A DNA stretch of 5,804 nucleotides from Bordetella parapertussis (lineage in GTDB: Bacteria; Pseudomonadota; Gammaproteobacteria; Burkholderiales; CAIKXV01). A program made the position numbers and the translations under genes. Under the pieces are notes generated by a model, which was not told the origin of the DNA, made no database searches, and was given only the letters and a program-made list of their open reading frames with translations. The stretch lies in contig CAMDXD010000273.1 of NCBI GenBank assembly GCA_945877995.1, positions 1 through 5,804 of the forward strand. Reading direction: 5' to 3'. Below, one piece after another: positions 1 to 5,804 of this stretch (the first letter of the stretch is position 1; every line of letters starts with the position of its first letter).

Positions 1-1446
1 GCTGAGGGCGATGCTGCGGTTGGCGTCCTGCACGATGCGCACGTGTTCGCGTCGCAGTTCGCGCGCATGCCTCAGGCCGCACGAATGCGCGATCATGTCG
101 ATCTCCTTCGCCATGTTCTGCGCATAGTGCGCAACGCGCAGGTATTTCTCCTCGACCACCAGCCCGCGCTGCAGGCGTCGGTTATGGGTTGCGACGCCGC
201 TCGGGCAGGTATTCGTGTGGCAGCGCAGCGCCTGGATGCAGCCCAGGGCCAGCATGAAGCCGCGGGCGGTATTCACGAAATCGGCACCGGCGCACAGTGC
301 CCACGCCGCCTTGGCCGAAGTCACCAGCTTGCCCGAGGCGACCACCCGCACCCGGTCGCGCAGCCCGGCCTCGATCAGCGAGTCGACCACCCGGGGAAGC
401 GCTTCGGCGATCGGCAGGGCCATGTGGTCGGCAAGTACCTGTGGTGCCGCGCCGCTGCCGCCCTCGCCGCCGTCGATCACCAGGAAGTCCGGCGCCGCCT
501 CCAGACCCCGCCGCAGTACAGCCTCGCACAGTTCGTTGATGAAAGCCCAGCCGCCGACCGCCGTCTTCACGCCGCACGGGCGCCCGGTCAGGTCGCGGAT
601 CATCATCACCCGATCGAGCAACTGGTCGATGTCCGCGATGTCGAGGTGGCGGTTCGGGCTGATCGAGTCTTCGTGTGGCGGGATGCCCCGGATGCGCGCG
701 ATCTCCTCGGTCACCTTCATCGCGGGCAGCACGCCACCCTTGCCGGGCTTGGCGCCCTGGGACAGCTTGATCTCGAACGCGCCCACCGTGCGGCCGAGTT
801 CCCTCAGCCGGTCGTGGTCCAGGCTGCCATCGCGGGTGCGAACGCCGTACTTGGCGGTCCCAATCTGCATGATGACATCGCAGCCACCCTCTTGGTGATA
901 GGGCGACAGGCCGCCCTCTCCGGTGTCCATCCAGCAGCCGGCTTCCTTCGCCCCCATCGAAAGCGCCCGCACCGCGGGTGCCGAGATCGCCCCGAAGCTC
1001 ATGCCGCTGACATTGACCACCGACCGCCCGGACAGCGGATAACGGCAATATCCGTCCCCGATGAGCAGCGATGGCGTGGGCAACTGGTCGGTCTCGAGCA
1101 CCGGGAACGGCGCATTGACGAACAGGATCGACCCCGGCTGGCGCAGGTCGTAGGTGGAACCGAACCCGATGATGCCGCCTTCGTTCTTCGCCAGCCGGTA
1201 TACCCAGCCGCGCGTGGCGCGATTGAACGGCATCTCGTCGCGATCCCCGGCGAAGAAGTACTGCCGGAAATACTCGCCGAGGTTCTCGAAGAAGTAGCGC
1301 AGGTGCCCGATCACCGGGTAGTTGCGCAGGATCGTATGCTGCTTCTGCGTGATGTCGCGCAGCAGCACGAACACCAACGCGACGAGGACGACGAAGCCGG
1401 CGATGGTGCCAAGCCCCCATGACACGACATGCGTGATGTCCGACAT
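1..1446 (-). CDS. Membrane-anchored FMN-binding glutamate synthase-domain protein (GltB-like), C-terminus cut off by window edge
   Basis: 482 codons are visible and the frame is open to the left edge, so the C-terminus is missing, probably a few dozen residues. The protein matches the stand-alone glutamate-synthase central/FMN domain family (GltB large-subunit-like). Seen: one hydrophobic segment at residues about 8-29 (VVSWGLG...VFVLL), followed by RD, which should anchor the N-terminus in the inner membrane. An FMN-barrel start motif NVSGMSFGAIS lies at 145-155, the glycine-rich motif DGGEGGSGAAP at 325-335, and ASGKL at 370-374. Cysteines C403, C409 and C414 (pattern C-x5-CHTNTCP) match the [3Fe-4S] ligands of glutamate synthase. 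There is no N-terminal class-II glutaminase domain, so ammonia-channelling glutamate synthesis as in GltBD is unlikely; the substrate is unknown. The start is supported by AGGAGG 8 nt upstream. It is transcribed away from nadC and probably not functionally linked to it. Family assignment is firm; the reaction is not. Confidence 0.93.
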   Translation of the reverse strand, partial: MSDITHVVSWGLGTIAGFVVLVALVFVLLRDITQKQHTILRNYPVIGHLRYFFENLGEYFRQYFFAGDRDEMPFNRATRGWVYRLAKNEGGIIGFGSTYDLRQPGSILFVNAPFPVLETDQLPTPSLLIGDGYCRYPLSGRSVVNVSGMSFGAISAPAVRALSMGAKEAGCWMDTGEGGLSPYHQEGGCDVIMQIGTAKYGVRTRDGSLDHDRLRELGRTVGAFEIKLSQGAKPGKGGVLPAMKVTEEIARIRGIPPHEDSISPNRHLDIADIDQLLDRVMMIRDLTGRPCGVKTAVGGWAFINELCEAVLRRGLEAAPDFLVIDGGEGGSGAAPQVLADHMALPIAEALPRVVDSLIEAGLRDRVRVVASGKLVTSAKAAWALCAGADFVNTARGFMLALGCIQALRCHTNTCPSGVATHNRRLQRGLVVEEKYLRVAHYAQNMAKEIDMIAHSCGLRHARELRREHVRIVQDANRSIALS

Positions 1447-1454
1447 CGAGGATT

Positions 1455-1460
1455 CCTCCT
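1455..1460 (-). promoter_or_regulatory. Strong Shine-Dalgarno of the GltB-like gene
   Basis: On the minus strand this reads AGGAGG, eight bases before the ATG at 1446-1444. It is the best ribosome binding site in the window and fixes the start of the minus-strand gene at 1446. Confidence 0.8.
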
Positions 1461-1476
1461 GCGCGCAGTCTCGTCT

Positions 1477-1488
1477 GCCGATATCGGC
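1477..1488. repeat. Perfect 12-bp palindrome GCCGATATCGGC
   Basis: The sequence equals its own reverse complement over 12 bases. It lies 31 bases upstream of the GltB-like start codon and downstream of that gene's candidate -10, i.e. in its presumed 5' leader. It could be an operator half-site pair for a small dimeric regulator. The symmetry does not extend beyond 12 bp, and short GC-rich palindromes also arise by chance in DNA of this composition. Confidence 0.35.
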
Positions 1489-1584
1489 GCGGCCGGCGCA
1501 CGCTGAAGGCGGCCACTGCGCCATCATAAGTGCAATTGGCTAGAATCGACGTCTGCCGCGCCCGCATACCAACCCAGAGAACGC

Positions 1585-2430
1585 ATGAGCTTCCCGCCAG
1601 AACTGATCGCCCGCAACGCCGAAGACGATGCCCGCCGGGCGCTGGACGAGGACGTCGGCAGCGGTGACCTGACCGCCGCGCTGATCGCGGAACAGACCCG
1701 GTTGCGTGCCAGGGTGGTTGCGCGCGAGGCGGCAGTACTGTGCGGGCGCCCGTGGTTCGATGCGGTGTTCAGGCTGGTCGACCCGTCGGTTTCGGTCGAG
1801 TGGCTGGTCGCCGAGGGCGAGCCGGTGGCGCCGGGGCAGGCTCTGTGCCGAATCAGCGGGACGGCGCGGTCGCTGCTCACGGCCGAGCGTGCCGCCCTGA
1901 ATTTCCTGCAGCTGCTGTCGGGCGTCGCCACGCGCACCCGCCAGTACGTCGATGCGATCGCGGGCGCGCCGGCACGGATCCTCGATACGCGCAAGACGCT
2001 GCCCGGGTTGCGCTTCGCGCAGAAGTACGCGGTCGTCGCAGGTGGCGGTGCCAACCACCGGATGGGCCTCTACGACATGGTACTGGTCAAGGAGAACCAT
2101 ATCGCGGCCGCCGGCGGAATCACGGCGGCGATGCGGGCCGCAGCCCGCGTGGCACCGGGCAAGCCGCTGCAGGTCGAGGTCGAGACCGAGGCGCAACTCG
2201 GCGAGGCGCTCGACGCCGGTGCAACGCTGATCCTGCTGGACAACTTCTCGGTGGAACGGATGCATGCGGCGGTTGCATTCACCGCCGGCCGTGCACGCCT
2301 GGAGGCCTCGGGCGGCATCACTCTCGATACAGTGCGCGCGATTGCCGCAACTGGCGTCGACCGCATCTCGGTGGGAAACCTCACCAAGGACGTGCGCGCA
2401 CTCGACCTGTCGATGCGCTTCGAGGCTTAG
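1585..2430 (+). CDS. nadC: Nicotinate-nucleotide pyrophosphorylase (quinolinate phosphoribosyltransferase), NadC
   Basis: 281 aa, full length for the family. It converts quinolinate and phosphoribosyl pyrophosphate to nicotinate mononucleotide, CO2 and pyrophosphate in the cytoplasm, the step that links quinolinate to NAD. Seen: the N-terminal signature DEDVGSGDLT (21-30), SGTARSLLTAERAALNFLQ (91-109) with the helix arginine R102, DTRKTLPGLR (134-143) with R136 and K137, GGGANHRMGLYDMVLVKENH (153-172) with H158, R159 and K169, VEVET (197-201), LLDNF (217-221) with D219, EASGGI (240-245), and the C-terminal ISVGNLTKDVRALDLSMRFE. These cover the known substrate-contacting residues, so the enzyme should be active. 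The more usual form of the last loop is SVGALT; here N265 replaces Ala, a mild oddity. The start has only a weak purine-rich site (AGAGAA at 1576-1581). nadA and nadB are not in the window. It is followed after 82 bp by receptor genes on the same strand. Confidence 0.97.
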   Translation: MSFPPELIARNAEDDARRALDEDVGSGDLTAALIAEQTRLRARVVAREAAVLCGRPWFDAVFRLVDPSVSVEWLVAEGEPVAPGQALCRISGTARSLLTAERAALNFLQLLSGVATRTRQYVDAIAGAPARILDTRKTLPGLRFAQKYAVVAGGGANHRMGLYDMVLVKENHIAAAGGITAAMRAAARVAPGKPLQVEVETEAQLGEALDAGATLILLDNFSVERMHAAVAFTAGRARLEASGGITLDTVRAIAATGVDRISVGNLTKDVRALDLSMRFEA

Positions 2431-2512
2431 CCCCCCGTCGCCGACACGCCCGGGCCGCACGTCGCCTGCCGGCCGGCATCCCATCCTTCCCTCCATCACA
2501 GGCACCGACACC
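2431..2512 (+). other. Short gap between nadC and first receptor gene, no clear terminator
   Basis: The 82-bp gap is C-rich and contains a perfect 12-bp palindrome TGCCGGCCGGCA at 2467-2478. It has no loop beyond the palindrome itself and no following T-run, so it is not a convincing intrinsic terminator. No good -35/-10 pair was seen. Read-through from nadC into the receptor genes is therefore possible, but a separate promoter cannot be excluded. Confidence 0.35.
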
Positions 2513-3559
2513 ATGCATGATCAATTCCGCCCCGGACGCACTGCCCTGCGCCTGTCGCTGTTCACGAACATCGTCCTCCCGGCAGCCTTCGCCGCGGCGA
2601 CATTATTCGCGGCGCCAGCACTATCCCAACCCGCCGCGTCCACACCCGCGGCGCAGGCATGGCCGACGCGACCGGTCCGCCTGGTGGCGACCTTCTCCCC
2701 GGGCGGTGGTGCAGACCTCACCGGGCGCATCGTCGGTGCGCGGCTCGGCGAACTGTGGAAGCAGCCGGTCATGGTCGAGAACCGGCCCGGCGCCGGCGGC
2801 AGCCTCGGCGCGGAGCTGGTGTTCCGCGCGACGCCCGACGGCCACACGCTGCTGGTCGTGGCCACCTCGCACACGGTCAACGCCGCCCTGCTCGCGAAAC
2901 TGCCGTTCGACCTGGTACGCGATTTCAAGCCGGTGGCACTGGCGGCCTCGGCACCGGTGGCACTGGTCGTGCATCCACGGGTGAAGGCATCCACGTTGCA
3001 GGAATTCACCGGCCTGCTGCGCGTCCAACCCGACAAGCTCGACTATGCGAGCTGCGGCATGGCCAGCACCCATCACTTCGCGATGGAGTCGTACAAGTTC
3101 GAGACGAAGACCGCAGCGCTGCACATCCCGACCAGTTGCGCGAATGCAGTCGCCATGGTGATCGGCGGGCAGCTGGATATCGCCGCAGTCACCCTGGCCA
3201 CGGCGCTGCCATTCGTGCAGCAGGGCAAGCTGCGCGCGATCGCGCTGGCCAGCCAGGCACGCTCGCCGCTCGCCCCGGAAATCCCGACATTCCGGGACTC
3301 CGGGATGCCCGAACTCAAGGGATACGCCGTCGACAACTACTACGGCTTCATTGCGCCGCTGGCCACGCCCGATCGCATCGTGTCGAAGATCGAAGCAGAC
3401 ATCCGCACCTCGCTGCAGGACCCCGATCTGCAGAAGCGGATGGCGGCATCCGGCCTCGATCCGTTCTTCCGCTCGGCTGCCGATACCCGCAAGCTGCTGG
3501 TCGCCGACATCGAGCGCAACCGGCGCATCGCCACAGCGGCGAACATCAAGCCGGAGTAA
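2513..3559 (+). CDS. Bug/TctC-family periplasmic solute-binding receptor, copy 1
   Basis: 348 aa. It belongs to the tripartite tricarboxylate receptor (TctC/Bug) family: extracytoplasmic proteins that bind small carboxylates and similar ligands and usually pass them to a TctA/TctB membrane transporter. Seen: a Sec signal peptide (basic start with R6, R9 and R13, hydrophobic core about 14-35, likely cleavage after ALS at 38), then WPTRPVRLV and the family's SPGGGADLTGR motif at 62-72, followed by ENRPGAGGSLGAE. The two ligand loops are YASCGMASTHH (178-188) and HIPTSCANAV (204-213). The only cysteines of the mature protein are C181 and C209, one in each loop. The start at 2513 places the signal peptide at the N-terminus; the open frame continues upstream to about 2264, but that would put nadC-overlapping sequence before the signal peptide. 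No clear Shine-Dalgarno is visible. The next gene is a close paralogue. Ligand unknown. Confidence 0.93.
   Translation: MHDQFRPGRTALRLSLFTNIVLPAAFAAATLFAAPALSQPAASTPAAQAWPTRPVRLVATFSPGGGADLTGRIVGARLGELWKQPVMVENRPGAGGSLGAELVFRATPDGHTLLVVATSHTVNAALLAKLPFDLVRDFKPVALAASAPVALVVHPRVKASTLQEFTGLLRVQPDKLDYASCGMASTHHFAMESYKFETKTAALHIPTSCANAVAMVIGGQLDIAAVTLATALPFVQQGKLRAIALASQARSPLAPEIPTFRDSGMPELKGYAVDNYYGFIAPLATPDRIVSKIEADIRTSLQDPDLQKRMAASGLDPFFRSAADTRKLLVADIERNRRIATAANIKPE
3029..3065 (+). repeat. 37-bp exact direct repeat, copy in receptor 1
   Basis: These 37 bases (starting CCCGACAAGCTCG) are identical to 4084-4120 in the second receptor gene and encode the PDKLDYASCGMA loop. A second exact match of 27 bases joins 3212-3238 to 4267-4293 (FVQQGKLRA). 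They are the best-conserved DNA blocks of the gene duplication, not a mobile element. Confidence 0.8.
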
Positions 3560-3597
3560 CCGGCACATAATCGCGCATCCTTTCACGGAACGACTCC

Positions 3598-4614
3598 ATG
3601 CCCTCCCTTATCCCGCGTCCTTGCGCACGGCAGCGCCCTGCCGGCCGCCTGAATGCCGCGCTGCTGTGCGCGCTGCTCGCGGCACTGTCTTCGGCCGCCA
3701 CCGCGCAGCAGTCCTTTCCCACCAAGCCAGTGCGTTTCGTGGCGACCTTCCCCCCGGGCGGTGGCGCCGACCTGACCGGCCGCATCCTGGGCGCACGCCT
3801 GGGCGAACTCTGGAAACAGCCGGTGGTGGTCGAGAACCGCACCGGGGCCGGCGGCAGCGTCGGTGCCGAACTCGTGTCGCGAGCGAACCCGGACGGCTAC
3901 ACGCTGCTGCTGGTCGCCGCGTCGCATGCGGTCAACGCGGCGCTGCTGTCGAAGCTGTCCTTCGACCTGCTGAAAGACTTCAAGCCGGTCGCGCTGGCCA
4001 CGTCCGCGCCGATCCTGCTGGCGGTGAATCCCCGCGTGAAGGCGAACACGCTGCAGGAGTTCACCGGCCTGATGCGCGCCCAGCCCGACAAGCTCGACTA
4101 TGCGAGCTGCGGCATGGCCACCACGCATCACTTCACGATGGAACTCTACAAGTTCGAGACCCGCACCTCGGCCCTGCACATCCCGCACAGCTGCGCGATC
4201 GCGGTCGCCAACGCGGTCGGCGGCCAGCTCGACGTGATCGCGGTCACGCTCGCCAGCGCGCTGCCTTTCGTGCAGCAGGGCAAGCTGCGCGCGCTGGCAC
4301 TGAGCAGCCAGGACCGCTCGCCGCTGGCGCCCGACATCCCGACCTTCCGCGACTCGGGCATGCCCGAACTGAAGAACTTCGCGGTCGAGAACTACTACGG
4401 CCTTCTCGCCCCCTCCGCGACGCCCGATGACGTGGTGAGGAAGGTAGAGGCCGACGTGCGCGGCGTGCTGCAGGAACCCGACCTGCGCAAGAAGCTCGCG
4501 GGTGCCGGGCTTGATCCCTTCTTCCGCTCCGGTGCCGACACGGCGAAGCTGCTGCGCGCCGACGTCGAGCGCTACCGGCGCATTGCCGCCGTCGCCGGCA
4601 TCAAGCAGGAGTAG
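3598..4614 (+). CDS. Bug/TctC-family periplasmic solute-binding receptor, copy 2
   Basis: 338 aa, a tandem paralogue of the preceding receptor, 38 bp downstream. Residues 41-338 align with residues 51-348 of copy 1 without a single gap; I count about 70 differences in 298 positions (roughly 76% identity). The signal peptides are unrelated in sequence. Seen: basic N-region to R17, hydrophobic core 18-34, likely cleavage after ATA at 36; PPGGGADLTGR; ENRTGAGGSVGAE; ligand loops YASCGMATTHH and HIPHSCAIAV. The two mature cysteines C171 and C199 are conserved with copy 1. Differences inside and near the second loop (T/H, N/I, M/N) suggest altered ligand preference. The start is preceded by a weak CGGAA at 3586-3590. 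The stop is 12 bp from the hydroxylase FAD subunit, tying receptor and enzyme into one operon. No TctA/TctB gene is present in the window. Confidence 0.93.
   Translation: MPSLIPRPCARQRPAGRLNAALLCALLAALSSAATAQQSFPTKPVRFVATFPPGGGADLTGRILGARLGELWKQPVVVENRTGAGGSVGAELVSRANPDGYTLLLVAASHAVNAALLSKLSFDLLKDFKPVALATSAPILLAVNPRVKANTLQEFTGLMRAQPDKLDYASCGMATTHHFTMELYKFETRTSALHIPHSCAIAVANAVGGQLDVIAVTLASALPFVQQGKLRALALSSQDRSPLAPDIPTFRDSGMPELKNFAVENYYGLLAPSATPDDVVRKVEADVRGVLQEPDLRKKLAGAGLDPFFRSGADTAKLLRADVERYRRIAAVAGIKQE
4084..4120 (+). repeat. 37-bp exact direct repeat, copy in receptor 2
   Basis: Partner of 3029-3065, 1055 bp away. Identity at silent positions over the whole block points to a fairly recent duplication or to gene conversion between the two receptor genes. 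Confidence 0.8.
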
Positions 4615-4626
4615 GCGCGCCACCGG

Positions 4627-5532
4627 ATGAAAGCTCCACCGTTCCGCTACCACGCGCCGCGCACGCTCGACGAGGCACTGTCGCTCGCCGCCACCCTGCC
4701 CGGCCCGCGCCTGCTGGCCGGCGGGCAGTCCCTGATGCCGATGCTCAACTTCAGGCTGGTCGCCCCAGAGAACCTGATCGACCTGAACCGCGTGGCAGCC
4801 CTGTCGGGCATCCGCGAAGAGGGCGAAGACATCGTGTTCGGCGCGATGACGCGCCAGCGGGAGATCGAGTTCTCCCCGCTGGTGAGGGCACGCCTGCCGC
4901 TGCTGGCCGAGGCCATCCAGTGGGTCGGCCATCGGCAGACGCGCAACCGCGGCACGATCGGCGGCAGCCTCTGCCACCTCGATCCGTCAGCCGAACAGCC
5001 CACCGTGGCGATGGCGATGGACGCGCGCCTCGCGATCGTCAGCCCGGGCAGACGCCGCGAGCTTGCAATGCGCGCGTTCGCCGTCGACCTGATGACGCCG
5101 GCACTGGAAGACGGCGAGATCCTGGCCGACGTGCGCTTCAGGCCGTGGGCACCCGGACACGGCTGGGCCTTCCTCGAGTTCGCACGACGCCATGGCGATT
5201 ACGCGATCGTCGCGGTCGCGGTGCTGCTCGAACTTGACGCCTCGGGGCGTGCCAGCCGCGTGTCGATCACCCTGGGTGGTGTCGCCTCGACACCGGTTCG
5301 CGTCCCGGACGCCGAAACCAGGCTGCTGGGCAGCAGGGTCGGCGCGGATGACATTGCAGCGGCGGCAGCCTGCTGCGGCCAGGTCGAGGCGCTCGGCGAC
5401 CCGCAGGTACCCGCGTGGTACCGGCAGCGGCTGGCGAGCACGCTCGCTGCGCGCGCGATCCCGGTCGCGCTGTCGCGCAGCGCGGCGCATGCCGCCGCAG
5501 GATCCGCCGACGGCACAGGAAGAACGTCATGA
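4627..5532 (+). CDS. Molybdenum hydroxylase FAD-binding (medium) subunit, CoxM/xanthine dehydrogenase family
   Basis: 301 aa, a normal length for the separate FAD subunit of three-subunit molybdenum hydroxylases (CO dehydrogenase, quinoline- or nicotine-type dehydrogenases). It carries electrons from the [2Fe-2S] subunit to FAD and on to an acceptor, in the cytoplasm. Seen: LLAGGQSLMPMLNFR (29-43), the FAD pyrophosphate loop; RNRGTIGGSLCHLDPSAEQP (107-125 region), the second FAD motif; and RRHGDYAIVAVA (187-198), typical of the family's C-terminal half. There is no inserted 4Fe-4S domain like that of 4-hydroxybenzoyl-CoA reductase. An in-frame TAG at 4612-4614 (the stop of the upstream gene) means the start cannot lie further upstream; AGGAG at 4607-4611 overlaps that stop but is 15 bases away, suggesting coupled translation. 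The stop overlaps the next start (ATGA). The motifs identify the family, not the substrate. Confidence 0.94.
   Translation: MKAPPFRYHAPRTLDEALSLAATLPGPRLLAGGQSLMPMLNFRLVAPENLIDLNRVAALSGIREEGEDIVFGAMTRQREIEFSPLVRARLPLLAEAIQWVGHRQTRNRGTIGGSLCHLDPSAEQPTVAMAMDARLAIVSPGRRRELAMRAFAVDLMTPALEDGEILADVRFRPWAPGHGWAFLEFARRHGDYAIVAVAVLLELDASGRASRVSITLGGVASTPVRVPDAETRLLGSRVGADDIAAAAACCGQVEALGDPQVPAWYRQRLASTLAARAIPVALSRSAAHAAAGSADGTGRTS
5517..5522 (+). promoter_or_regulatory. Shine-Dalgarno of the [2Fe-2S] subunit gene
   Basis: AGGAAG lies six bases before the ATG at 5529, inside the end of the FAD-subunit gene. It supports the start chosen for the small subunit and translation coupled to the upstream gene. 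Confidence 0.65.
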
Positions 5533-5804
5533 GCAACGAAGGACCCGTCCATACCATCTCGGTGACCGTCAACGGCAAGGCATACGAGCGCGCCGTTGCC
5601 GACCGGAAGAACCTGGCCGACTTCCTGCGCCAGGACCTGCAGCTGACCGGCACCCACGTCGGCTGCGAACACGGCGTCTGCGGTGCCTGCACGGTGCTGG
5701 TTGACGGAGTGTCGGCCCGTGGCTGCCTGATGCTTGCCGCACAGGCCGATGGCTGCACGATAGAGACGGTCGAATCGCTCGCCGGCGAAGCGCCAGGCCC
5801 GTCC
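5529..5804 (+). CDS. Molybdenum hydroxylase [2Fe-2S] (small) subunit, CoxS family, partial (3' end missing)
   Basis: 92 codons are visible, open to the right edge; the family is usually about 150-170 aa. It is the iron-sulfur subunit that passes electrons from the molybdenum centre to the FAD subunit. Seen: ISVTVNGKAYE (10-20), the start of the plant-ferredoxin-like fold; LADFLRQDLQLTGTHVGCEHGVCGACTVLVDG, with C46, C51 and C54, then C66 in RGCLMLA, together the four ligands of the ferredoxin-type cluster. The second cysteine set of the C-terminal helical domain lies beyond the window. The ATG overlaps the upstream TGA by ATGA. The M-S order suggests that the molybdopterin large subunit follows, as in coxMSL. 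Substrate unknown. Confidence 0.95.
   Translation, partial: MSNEGPVHTISVTVNGKAYERAVADRKNLADFLRQDLQLTGTHVGCEHGVCGACTVLVDGVSARGCLMLAAQADGCTIETVESLAGEAPGPS

Larger units (their letters stand above)
1447..1584. promoter_or_regulatory. Divergent intergenic region between the GltB-like gene and nadC
   Basis: This 138-bp gap separates two divergently transcribed genes, so it should hold promoters for both. On the plus strand TAGAAT at 1541-1546 is a good -10 candidate (five of six bases of TATAAT), about 40 bases before the nadC ATG. On the minus strand TATGAT (complement of 1523-1528) is an equally good -10 candidate for the GltB-like gene. Neither has a convincing TTGACA-like -35 at 16-18 bp spacing. 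The two -10 boxes lie within 25 bp of each other on opposite strands, so the two polymerase sites would overlap. This stretch is locally AT-richer than the flanking genes, as expected of a promoter. Predictions by eye only. Confidence 0.45.

Noticed and set aside
43..1422. Long plus-strand open frame (459 codons) opposite the GltB-like gene
   Set aside because: Its product is rich in Arg, His, Ala and Gln with no recognisable motif, and the opposite strand encodes a clear FMN/[3Fe-4S] enzyme. Long antisense open frames are expected in DNA this rich in GC.
2467..2478. TGCCGGCCGGCA palindrome as a terminator for nadC
   Set aside because: There is no room for a loop with a stable stem and no T-run follows; the surrounding DNA is simply C- and G-rich.
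2264..2512. Upstream extension of receptor 1 into nadC from an earlier ATG
   Set aside because: The extension would overlap nadC by more than 160 bases and bury the signal peptide about 83 residues inside the protein; the ATG at 2513 gives a normal Sec leader.
1540..2514. Minus-strand open frame opposite nadC
   Set aside because: It covers nadC, whose motifs are complete, and its translation shows no family signature.
3583..4977. Long minus-strand open frame (464 codons) across receptor 2 and the FAD subunit gene
   Set aside because: It spans the boundary of two well-supported genes, has low-complexity Arg/Gln/Ala/Val/Gly composition and no ribosome binding site of note; it is a shadow frame.
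1..5804. CRISPR array, tRNA, insertion sequence or phage-type defence genes
   Set aside because: No regularly spaced repeats, cloverleaf-like segments, terminal inverted repeats or transposase motifs were seen; coding genes fill the window. The only direct repeats come from the duplicated receptor genes.

Overview
The window is GC-rich, densely coding bacterial DNA. Its gene content suggests a betaproteobacterium, most likely of the order Burkholderiales, which carry many Bug/TctC-type periplasmic receptors. This is inference from gene families and base composition; there is no rRNA or marker gene here.

Layout: (1) Positions 1-1446, minus strand: most of a membrane-anchored, stand-alone glutamate-synthase-domain protein (FMN and [3Fe-4S] binding), cut off at the left edge. 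(2) Positions 1447-1584: a divergent intergenic region with candidate promoters for both directions and a perfect 12-bp palindrome. (3) Positions 1585-2430, plus strand: nadC, quinolinate phosphoribosyltransferase, complete. (4) Positions 2513-3559 and 3598-4614: two tandem, closely related Bug/TctC periplasmic solute receptors, about 76% identical over their mature parts by hand count and aligned without a gap. (5) Positions 4627-5532 and 5529-5804: the FAD-binding (medium) subunit and the start of the [2Fe-2S] (small) subunit of a xanthine-dehydrogenase/CO-dehydrogenase-family molybdenum hydroxylase. They overlap by ATGA, and the small subunit runs off the right edge. The molybdopterin large subunit is expected just beyond position 5804 but is not seen.

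From nadC rightward everything is on the plus strand with short gaps (82, 38 and 12 bp, then a 4-bp overlap). The two receptors and the hydroxylase genes look like one transcription unit, which nadC may head or merely precede. The simplest reading is an uptake-and-oxidation module: periplasmic receptors capture a small organic acid or N-heteroaromatic compound, and a cytoplasmic three-subunit hydroxylase oxidises it. No TctA/TctB membrane transporter genes are visible. The adjacent nadC makes a pyridine carboxylate (quinolinate or nicotinate type) a testable guess for the substrate, but the sequence does not prove it.

No tRNA, rRNA, CRISPR array, insertion sequence or phage gene was seen. All stretches over 300 bases are covered by the listed genes.
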